Assembly (NCBI GenBank): GCA_937891735.1
Contig: CALAGR010000032.1
Span: forward strand, 1-34,387
DNA length: 34,387 nucleotides
Direction: 5' to 3'
From: an uncultured Pseudomonadota bacterium
Lineage (GTDB): Bacteria > Myxococcota_A > UBA796 > UBA9615
How positions within the stretch are numbered: position 1 is the first letter of the stretch; each line of letters starts with the position of its first letter. The notes under the pieces were generated by a model. The model did not search any database, was not told the origin of the DNA, and was given only the letters and a program-made list of their open reading frames with translations. Below are positions 27,468 to 34,387 of the stretch, one piece after another. A program made the translations under genes and the position numbers.

Positions 27468-27736
27468 ATGATGGCGAGGTCCCTCACGGAGTGCGCCTTG
27501 ACCTCCCCAGCCCCAGCACCGACGAGCTTCCTGGACTTCGTCCGTCGCTTCTCCACGACCAACGCCTGCATCGAGTTCCTGGCTTCGTGGCGCTGGCCCG
27601 ATGGGTTCGAGTGCCCACGGTGCGGCAGCTCAACTACGTCGTGCGCCGCGTCATGGGGACAGAGCCCACCACGAGGCGCCAACTGGTTCACGGCGACCAG
27701 GAGCCCCTCGCTGTCCTCACCCCTGTGGCTGCCTGA
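27468..27736 (+). pseudogene. Decayed N-terminal fragment of an IS1595/ISXO2-type transposase (zinc-ribbon region)
   Basis: TSFLDFVRRFSTTNACIEFLASWRWPDGFECPRCGS in the 27468 frame; homology-like continuation QLVHGDQEPLAVLTPVAA in a second frame; no downstream catalytic region. Confidence 0.7.
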
Positions 27737-27737
27737 G

Positions 27738-27999
27738 GTCTCGCGCCAAGCCGCAGAGCCGCGAAGGAGCCCACGTGCTACCTGAAAACAAGGCCGCGAC
27801 CGCCGTCGTAGATGCCTCGTACCTGATCCACACGACCTGGGGACCGGGGCTGCTGGGTCGGCCTGTTCCATCGCGCTGGAGGCAGAGCTGCGCAAGACGC
27901 CTTCCGCATGGACCTCGTCGTGGATGACTGCTTGATCGTTGAACTGAAGTCCGTCGGGCCGACAACGTCTTTGCGCCTCCGCGGCTCTGCGCGGGAACT
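27738..27999 (+). mobile_element. Inverted-repeat-bounded decayed GxxExxY (PDDEXK_3) cassette
   Basis: Left TCTCGCGCCAAGCCGCAGAGCCGCGAAGGAG and the reverse complement of the right repeat TCCCGCGCAGAGCCGCGGAGGCGCAAAGACG match 23/31 without gaps; coding relic between them. Confidence 0.6.
27781..27960 (+). pseudogene. GxxExxY-family (PDDEXK_3) pseudogene, frameshifted and internally deleted
   Basis: Fragments in three frames: ENKAATAVVDASYLIHTTWGPGLL, SIALEAELRKT, FRMDLVVDDCLIVELKSV; same order as in intact GxxExxY proteins. Confidence 0.7.
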
Positions 28000-28201
28000 C
28001 CGTGGGGGCCGCCACCGACCCTTCGAGAACCAGACAGCCCCTCGTCATCGCCACCCCCCACCAATGGCGGCCCGAACCAACCGGATCATCAAGTCGGCCG
28101 AAATGCCCCCGGAACGCGGGGGTGCGTAGACACCAGGAGTTCGGCGAAGTCCGGCCCTTGGCGCAACACCGCGGGGCGTCGGCCCGGCGCTACGGTGCGC
28201 C

Positions 28202-28924
28202 ATGCTTCCTCACGACCCGTCCCCTCTCCTCGTCGCTGGCTTCGTCGCCCTTCCCGTGGCGATGGCGCTGCTCTTCCTGTTCGCCGCGCGCCGCGTCGCC
28301 GGCAACGTGCCAGGCCTCGCTTTCTTGCTCGCGATCTGGATGGGTGGCACCGGCGCGCTCGCCGCCGCCGGATTGCTCGCGCACTTCGATCCGCCGCGCC
28401 CGTTGCCGGTCCTGGTCGTCACCGTCATCGGCCTTGTGCTGCTGCTGCGGTCGCCGCTGGGCCGCCGCCTCGCCTCGCTGCCCCTGGTGCTGCTGGTGGG
28501 CTTCCAGGCCTTCCGCATCGGCGTCGAGTTGCTCATCCATCGCGCGGTGGACGAAGGCATCGCGCCGCCGGAGATGAGCTGGGACGGCTACAACCTGGAC
28601 ATCCTGACGGGGGTCACGGCCCTGCTGGTGGCCCCGGTGGCCACCCGCCTGCCCCGGGCCGCGCTGCACGCCTGGAACGTGGTGGGGCTCGGGCTGCTGC
28701 TGACCGTGGTGGGCACCGGGGTCCTGGCGATGCCCAGCCCCCTGCAGCAGATCCACACCACCCCGCCCAACGTGTGGATCGCGCACTTCCCGTTCATCTG
28801 GCTGCCGACGGTGCTCGTGGCGGCCGCCCTGCTGGGCCACGGGCTGCTCTTCATCGCGCTGCGCTCAGCGGCGAGGCCGCCCGGGCACGGCGACCGACAC
28901 CAGCCCGCCCTGACAGATCAGTAG
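28202..28924 (+). CDS. Hypothetical integral membrane protein
   Basis: 240 aa with about 7 hydrophobic segments; central FRIGVELLIHRAVDEGIAPPEMSWDGYNLDILTG. Confidence 0.75.
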   Translation: MLPHDPSPLLVAGFVALPVAMALLFLFAARRVAGNVPGLAFLLAIWMGGTGALAAAGLLAHFDPPRPLPVLVVTVIGLVLLLRSPLGRRLASLPLVLLVGFQAFRIGVELLIHRAVDEGIAPPEMSWDGYNLDILTGVTALLVAPVATRLPRAALHAWNVVGLGLLLTVVGTGVLAMPSPLQQIHTTPPNVWIAHFPFIWLPTVLVAAALLGHGLLFIALRSAARPPGHGDRHQPALTDQ

Positions 28925-31335
28925 GGCTGCCAGATGATGGGGCTGGTGATGGCCCAGGCCTGCACGTTCATCCAGGGCTCCATCGGGCGGTCGCCGCGCA
29001 CCATCGCGAAGTACCACCGCTTCTGGCTGGGGGCCCCCGCCGCGGGATCCACCACGCGCTGCCGGATCGACACCGTGCGCAGCCCGTCCTTGACGTCGCC
29101 GTAGGCCGGGAAGGTGGCGATGGGGTTCACCGACTCCACCGGCGCGCCGTCCCCACCGCCGAACGTCCCCGCGTACAGCTCCACGCGATCCACGGGCATC
29201 CACTCGGGGGCCAGCACGGTGATCTCGATGTGCTCGTCGGCGTAGCGCGCGTCCAGGAACGGGCCGGTGGACGCGGTGACCCGGCGCGACCGGCGCAGCG
29301 ACTCCACCGCCGCGTCGCGCGCGTCGTCGCTGGTCGGGGCGCCGTCCACGTCGCCGATCCAGACCCAGCTCCGGCCCACTCCCCGCTCCTCGCCCACCAG
29401 GCGGTGGCTGTCCGACACGCCGCTCAGGGTGCGGGCCTGTCCCGCGTTGAGCAGACCCACCACGTCCTTGAGGAGGGCGTCGGCGTCTTCGGTGTGCTTG
29501 CCGTTCAGGATCTCCAGGACGTCGTAGTCCAGGTCTGCCCGCAGCTCGGCGTTCGGGATGGCGTTGAACACGCCGATGCGCCCCATCCGCGGGTGGTTGA
29601 CCTGCAGGACCGAGGCGGGCGCCGCCTCGCGGATCGATGCCGTGATCTCGAAGGGACCACGATGGCGGTGTCGCACCACGCCCAGCTCCGGCGCCCAGGG
29701 GTACACGTTGTAGTGCCCCTGATCCTTGGAGGTGACCTCCAGGCCCGACAGCCACAGCATCTGGTCGGTCACGCCCGCCCTGGCCAGGTCCTGCGTCCAG
29801 TCGGCCACCACGTCGTGCTCGGTGGTGGAGATGCAGTCCAGGCCCTCCGCCGCGGAGGCCACCAGGCCATCGGTGGGCGGCACGTTGCTGTCCGCGGACA
29901 GGCCGCTGTGCTGGTGCAGGTCGCACTGGAGCCAGCCCGCCGCCGGCACCACGCGGGTCAGGCTCAGCCGCAGGGTCGCCGCGCCGGGGGCGCCCACGAG
30001 CACATGCGCCGTGGCCAGCGACCAGGCCGGTCCGCGGGTCACGACCACCGAGTAGTCCCCCGGCGGCACGGGGATGGACGCGGTGCCCATGACGTTGGCG
30101 CGGTCCCCGCCGATGGCCGCCGACGGCGGACCCAGGTTGGGGGTGGGCGTGCCGTTGATGCCCTCGAACCGGAGCCGCGCGGGCATGGCCTTTCCCGTCG
30201 TGCTGTCCAGCACCGTCACCTCCAGGGAGCCAGCCACGGACGCGGTGACCGTGACCTGGGCCGCGCCCTTGGCGGCGCCCTCGGCGGGCACCGGCACGGG
30301 GGGACCCGCGAGACGATCCGGGGTCTGGATCGTGACCACAAAGGGCCGGCGCGGCAGGCTCAGCTGAAGATCGCCGTTCTCATCCGTCCGACCTACCACG
30401 AAGGGCGATCCGTCCACCGCGTCCACCGCGATCATGGCCCCCGCGATGCCCGCCCCCTCGGGGTCCCGCGCGTGAACGACGACCGGCGCGCCGTCGGGGG
30501 TCACCGAGGACGCGAGCTCGCCGATGGTGCGGCCCACGAGCAGCGTGCGGGTGACGGACGCGGAGCCCCCCGGGGCGATCGTGGGCGTGTCCCAGACCGG
30601 GTCGGACCAGGACGCGCCGTGGGGCCCCATGGCGTCCGCGGCCCCGAACAGCAGGAGCGCGTGGTCCGGCCCTTCGGCGCCGACCCAGGGCACGGGGTCG
30701 GACTCGCCCAACATGTTGAACCCGGGCCCCGGAGCGAAGTGCCGCAGGCCGCCCCAGCCCACGATGTCGCCCAGGTCGTAGTCCACCAGGGCCACGTCCC
30801 CCAGGTTGCTGGCCCGGGTGGTGATGCTCAGCGCCGCCAGCGCCCCGACGGGGGCCTCCTGCAGCACCTCCCACCGGGTCTCGATGGCGACCGTGACGTC
30901 GTCGGAGTCCACGCCACGCACCACCAGGGCGTTGCCCTCCACGACCTGCTCGGTGTAGCGCCCCTGACGAGGGAAGCTGCGCTCCAGCCACGACCCCAGG
31001 CCGTCGAGCCGGTCCGCCGCGCCGTTCACCGTCACGTCCAGCAGGTTGCCGCCGGACTCCGAGAAGCCCACCCGGTGCTCGATGTCGCTCACCACGAGCC
31101 GCACCGCGCCGTTTGCGCTGCTCAGCAGCCAGTCACCGGGGCGGCCGGTGGCGGCGGTGCCGGTGGGCAGCGTGTCGTCCGCGGTCAGGCGCCGCGGGGC
31201 GGGCACGGAGGGAGGCGGGGTTGGCTCGGGGGTGGCCTCGGCCGTCGGCGGCTCCGGCGCGGGGGCGGGCGCCGGCGGATCACCGCAGCCGACCAGGAAC
31301 CCGAGGGCGATGCAGAGAGCAGGAAGGCGGGCCAT
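28918..31335 (-). CDS. CehA/McbA family metallohydrolase (PHP-like) lipoprotein
   Basis: ATG at 31335 (MARLPALCIALGFLVGCGDPP, lipobox); AAGWLQCDLHQHSGLSADSNVPPTDGLVASAAEGLDCISTTEHDVVADW, LQVNHPR, LSGVSDSHRL. Confidence 0.85.
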   Translation of the reverse strand: MARLPALCIALGFLVGCGDPPAPAPAPEPPTAEATPEPTPPPSVPAPRRLTADDTLPTGTAATGRPGDWLLSSANGAVRLVVSDIEHRVGFSESGGNLLDVTVNGAADRLDGLGSWLERSFPRQGRYTEQVVEGNALVVRGVDSDDVTVAIETRWEVLQEAPVGALAALSITTRASNLGDVALVDYDLGDIVGWGGLRHFAPGPGFNMLGESDPVPWVGAEGPDHALLLFGAADAMGPHGASWSDPVWDTPTIAPGGSASVTRTLLVGRTIGELASSVTPDGAPVVVHARDPEGAGIAGAMIAVDAVDGSPFVVGRTDENGDLQLSLPRRPFVVTIQTPDRLAGPPVPVPAEGAAKGAAQVTVTASVAGSLEVTVLDSTTGKAMPARLRFEGINGTPTPNLGPPSAAIGGDRANVMGTASIPVPPGDYSVVVTRGPAWSLATAHVLVGAPGAATLRLSLTRVVPAAGWLQCDLHQHSGLSADSNVPPTDGLVASAAEGLDCISTTEHDVVADWTQDLARAGVTDQMLWLSGLEVTSKDQGHYNVYPWAPELGVVRHRHRGPFEITASIREAAPASVLQVNHPRMGRIGVFNAIPNAELRADLDYDVLEILNGKHTEDADALLKDVVGLLNAGQARTLSGVSDSHRLVGEERGVGRSWVWIGDVDGAPTSDDARDAAVESLRRSRRVTASTGPFLDARYADEHIEITVLAPEWMPVDRVELYAGTFGGGDGAPVESVNPIATFPAYGDVKDGLRTVSIRQRVVDPAAGAPSQKRWYFAMVRGDRPMEPWMNVQAWAITSPIIWQPY

Positions 31336-31382
31336 GGAGTCTCCGGGGCGGGGCGATTGCGGCAGGGCGGTCCGCGGGTCGA

Positions 31383-32090
31383 TCAGGCGTCGAAGCGGCT
31401 CTTGACGATGATCCACAGCGCAGCCACCCCATCCCGCCACGTGATCTTCTTGCCTTCGTCGTAGTCCCGGCCGCTGTACGAGATCGGGACCTCGTAGACC
31501 TTGAGGCCCCGCTGCGAGATGCGGGCCGTGAACTCCGGCTCGAAGCCGAACCGGTCGCTGGTCAGCGTCATGCCGTCCAGGATCTCCCGACGGAAGATCT
31601 TGTAACAGGTCTCCATGTCGGTCAGGTTCATGTTGGTCAGCAGGTTGCTGAGGAAGGTCAGCCCCTGGTTGGCGATGTAGTGGTGGAAGTTCAACACCCG
31701 GTGGGGTCCACCGAGGAATCGGCTGCCGTACACGACGTCGGCGCGGCCATCGAGCATCGGCTCCAGCAGGCGCGCGTAGTCCCGGGGGTCGTACTCCAGG
31801 TCGGCGTCCTGGATGACGATGATGTCGCCCCGGGCGGCCGCGAACCCCGTGCGCAGGGCGGCGCCCTTGCCCTGGTTGTGCTCGTGCATCAGCACCCGCA
31901 CGTTGTCCCAGGCCTGCTGGATGCGGGGCAGGATGTCCCGGGTGCCGTCGGTGCTGCCGTCGTCGATCAGGATCAGCTCCATGCGGAAGGGCTGGGCCTG
32001 CACGCGCCGCACGAGCTCTTCGACCCACTCGTGCTCGTTGTATACGGGGATCACGATGGAGAGGAGGGGGTCCTTCAGGGGCTCTGGCAT
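31383..32090 (-). CDS. Glycosyltransferase family 2 (dolichol-phosphate-mannose synthase-like)
   Basis: ATG at 32090; LLSIVIPVYNEHEWVEELVRRV, ELILIDDGSTDGTRDIL, NQGKGAALRTGFAAARGDIIVIQDADLEYDPRDY, VVYGSRFLGG. Confidence 0.95.
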   Translation of the reverse strand: MPEPLKDPLLSIVIPVYNEHEWVEELVRRVQAQPFRMELILIDDGSTDGTRDILPRIQQAWDNVRVLMHEHNQGKGAALRTGFAAARGDIIVIQDADLEYDPRDYARLLEPMLDGRADVVYGSRFLGGPHRVLNFHHYIANQGLTFLSNLLTNMNLTDMETCYKIFRREILDGMTLTSDRFGFEPEFTARISQRGLKVYEVPISYSGRDYDEGKKITWRDGVAALWIIVKSRFDA

Positions 32091-32353
32091 CACCACTCCC
32101 GGCGGATCCGGGTCGTCCAGACGCCCGCGGACTCGCTCATGGACAGCAGCGTGTGGCGGTTGGCCACGCACCAGTCCTTGAAATCGTTCTCGACGCCCGG
32201 ATCGTCCGCGAGCACCTGCAAGGTGAGCCCCGGATCGAGCTGTCGGATGGCGCGCCCCGCCTTGATCATCGGCACCGGACACAGCAAACCCAGGCAGTCC
32301 AACAGCAACGCGCCGTCGGGCAGGGGGGTCAGGATCGGGGCGGGGCGGGGCAC
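32090..32353 (-). CDS. TusA-family sulfurtransferase-like protein
   Basis: 87 aa; LLLDCLGLLCPVPMIKAGRAIRQLDPGLTLQVLADDPGVENDFKDWC (CPxP motif). Confidence 0.9.
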   Translation of the reverse strand: MPRPAPILTPLPDGALLLDCLGLLCPVPMIKAGRAIRQLDPGLTLQVLADDPGVENDFKDWCVANRHTLLSMSESAGVWTTRIRREW

Positions 32354-32391
32354 GGCCGCGGAGTGTAGACGCGGTGTAGAGTGCGCGCGCC

Positions 32392-34281
32392 ATGAGAGTC
32401 GTGTTCATCGTCCTGCTCGCCGCCCTCGTCGTCCTTCCCGGTTGTCGGGACACGGGGGCCAACGTCAACGAGGTCCCGGGGGCCGAGCTGTCGGCGGTGC
32501 TGACCGCGGACGCCACGTCGGTCCTGGTGGGCACGCCCATCCGCTTCGACGCGGGGGACTCCACCGACTCCCTCGGGGTCGCAGGCCGCTTCAGCGACAG
32601 CGGGATCGAGGTGTTCCGCTTCGACCTCGGCGACGGCTCCGTGGTGGACAGCGATCTGTTCTACGTGGACCACGTGTACGCGGAGCCGGGCACCTACACG
32701 GTCACCCTGACCGTCGAGCAGGGGGGCCAGAGCGACTCTGCGAGCATCGAGGTTGAGCTGCGCTACCCGCCCCCCACGTTGCTCGGGGTGGACGTCTCGG
32801 CGGACGACAAGGCGGTCATCGGCGAGTGGATCACGCTGCTGGGCAGGGGCTTCCGGGAGGCGAACCTGCCAGATGTGTCCTTCGATCTGATCGACGCGCC
32901 CAACGTGGAGTTCCTCAGCGACTTCGAGATCGCGGTGCAGGTGCCGGTGCGGGTCGCGTCGGGCTTCGTGGACCTCACGGTGGACTTCCCCTACGAGGAC
33001 GACGCCGACGACGTGCTCGAGATCTGGGTCACCCGGTACGGCCTCGCCACCGACGCCTGGCGCGGGCGGGTCTACATCGTCGAGTTCGGGTCCGGCACGA
33101 GCGCCGAGCCCCACAGCCAGAGTCTGGAGCTGGATGAGGCGGCGGTGGTCCGGATCTCCGGCGACGGGTCGTTCGCGCTGATCGGCGACGCCCGCTACAC
33201 CGCGACCCTCGCGCCGACGGTGGTGGTCGCCGACATGACGTCCGACTTCCAGCCCGTCGTCACGGCGGAGCTTCCGGACGTGGGGGACGGCCCGCTGCAC
33301 GGCATCGCCATCGCGTCCGAGGCGCCCATCGCGGTGATCCTGGATCTGTCGGGCTTCACGGTGCTCGACCTGTCCGACATCGCCAACCCGGTGCAGGTGG
33401 GGGATCGCGAGGTCTTCAGCTTCTCCGAGATCGCGCCCACGGCCATCGAGCTGTCTCCGGATGGCAGCAAGCTCGCGGTGCTGTCCACGTTCAACGACCG
33501 CGTGCGCTTCTACGACATCACGCCCCAGGGCCCGGTCTACAGCAGCGACTGGGTGTCGGTGGGGGAGGGCACCCAGGATCTGGCGGTGCACAAGGACACG
33601 GGGTACCTGTACGTGCTCGGTGGCGGCGGCGAGGGGGCGATCCCCCCGGACCTGAACCTGGGCAACACCTCGCTGACGGTCATCGACTTCGAGGGGTTCA
33701 CGGCCGAGAACGTGCATGGCCCCGGGGTGTACCTGGACGCGAACGCCGCTCCGCTGCCCCTGGACCTCGCGGTGGGACCCTCGGGCACGGCCTACGTGAC
33801 GAGCTTCGACCAGAACACCGGCGACATCATCGGGGCGTTCGGCGCCATCTCATCCAACCCCACCAACCTGGGGGCGTGGGTCGATCTGGTGGAGAGCGTG
33901 ACCAACCTCAGCGTGGGCGCGATGGTGCCGCTGGAGGGCCCCCTGGACGGTGCCCTGGTGCCCGGGACCGCGCTGTTCGCCCCGTTCGGGTTCCAGACGG
34001 GCCTGGACGTGCGCTACGACGAGCGGCTGTACGTCAGCACGGTGATCGGGCTGGGCACCACGCTCGAGTTCTTCAACGGCAACGACATCCTGAACCTGTC
34101 CCTGGACATCGACTACGGCGTGGCCATCGGCAACCTGGACACGGGGGATGTGCAGGTCTTCGACATGTTCCACGAGCCGGTGGTGTCCTACGTGGACTTC
34201 GTCCTGAACTACGACCTCGAGCCCATCACCCAGCTCCTGCTGCCGCCCTGGGCCCTGGGGGACGTGGCGATCCAGCCCTGA
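32392..34281 (+). CDS. Lipoprotein with PKD-like, IPT/TIG-like and beta-propeller-like regions
   Basis: 629 aa; lipobox VVLPGC; FDAGDST..FRFDLGDGSVVDSDLFYVDHVYAEPGTYTVTLTV (PKD); PPTLLGVDVSADDKAVIGEWITLLGRGF (TIG-like); repeated propeller-like FSEIAPTAIELSPDGSKLAVLSTFNDRVRFYDI. Confidence 0.8.
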   Translation: MRVVFIVLLAALVVLPGCRDTGANVNEVPGAELSAVLTADATSVLVGTPIRFDAGDSTDSLGVAGRFSDSGIEVFRFDLGDGSVVDSDLFYVDHVYAEPGTYTVTLTVEQGGQSDSASIEVELRYPPPTLLGVDVSADDKAVIGEWITLLGRGFREANLPDVSFDLIDAPNVEFLSDFEIAVQVPVRVASGFVDLTVDFPYEDDADDVLEIWVTRYGLATDAWRGRVYIVEFGSGTSAEPHSQSLELDEAAVVRISGDGSFALIGDARYTATLAPTVVVADMTSDFQPVVTAELPDVGDGPLHGIAIASEAPIAVILDLSGFTVLDLSDIANPVQVGDREVFSFSEIAPTAIELSPDGSKLAVLSTFNDRVRFYDITPQGPVYSSDWVSVGEGTQDLAVHKDTGYLYVLGGGGEGAIPPDLNLGNTSLTVIDFEGFTAENVHGPGVYLDANAAPLPLDLAVGPSGTAYVTSFDQNTGDIIGAFGAISSNPTNLGAWVDLVESVTNLSVGAMVPLEGPLDGALVPGTALFAPFGFQTGLDVRYDERLYVSTVIGLGTTLEFFNGNDILNLSLDIDYGVAIGNLDTGDVQVFDMFHEPVVSYVDFVLNYDLEPITQLLLPPWALGDVAIQP

Positions 34282-34387
34282 GCACGCTCTCGATCGTGAT
34301 CCCGACCCTGCGGGAGGCGCCGCGCATGGCCGCGCTGGCCGAGCACCTGCGGGCGGTCGCACCCGACGCAGAGGTGCTCGTGGTGGA
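34278..34387 (+). CDS. Partial glycosyltransferase family 2 protein (runs off window)
   Basis: Translation after the preceding stop: STLSIVIPTLREAPRMAALAEHLRAVAPDAEVLVVD; start is either CTG 34278 or GTG 34296. Confidence 0.75.
   Translation, partial: MSTLSIVIPTLREAPRMAALAEHLRAVAPDAEVLVV

Noticed and set aside
26918-28054. 378-aa minus-strand ORF spanning the permease 3' end and the relic region
   Set aside because: No recognised motifs; antisense to coding and pseudogene sequence.
28195-31464. 1089-aa plus-strand ORF over the membrane protein and CehA/McbA gene
   Set aside because: Antisense or out of frame to two supported genes; His/Arg/Gly-rich translation without domains.
32329-33717. 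462-aa minus-strand ORF over the PKD lipoprotein
   Set aside because: Antisense shadow frame; the sense frame has a lipobox and PKD motif.

Overview
High-GC, gene-dense bacterial chromosomal window. Asp-rich lipoprotein spacers and a MYXO-CTERM-like tail suggest Myxococcota or a related deltaproteobacterial lineage; this taxonomic guess is inference. About 27 CDSs are supportable. They include: a DUF2442 protein; a HYDIN/choice-of-anchor lipoprotein; a large lamin-tail/CotH-like lipoprotein; a MurG-like glycosyltransferase; an aldehyde dehydrogenase; a DUF455-like ferritin-fold protein; a SMUG1-type uracil-DNA glycosylase coupled to a GNAT; an SDR; a SGNH hydrolase with a MYXO-CTERM-like tail; a TraB/GumN protein; a nitronate monooxygenase; RNase D with an Arg-rich tail; and a deoC-deoA-nupC-punA nucleoside catabolism block. 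Divergent from that block is a large APC permease fused to two USP-like domains and a PTS EIIA-like domain. A TusA-GT2-CehA/McbA cluster and a PKD/propeller lipoprotein follow. No tRNA, rRNA or CRISPR was seen. The main unannotated structures are: (i) the permease-USP-USP-EIIA fusion, whose EIIA phospho-His motif looks degenerate; (ii) 10-bp-phased GCCGACC repeats with overlapping palindromes between that gene and deoC; (iii) a decayed GxxExxY (PDDEXK_3) cassette bounded by imperfect ~31-bp inverted repeats, abutting a decayed IS1595-type transposase fragment. All family calls come from reading motifs by eye; no database search was run.
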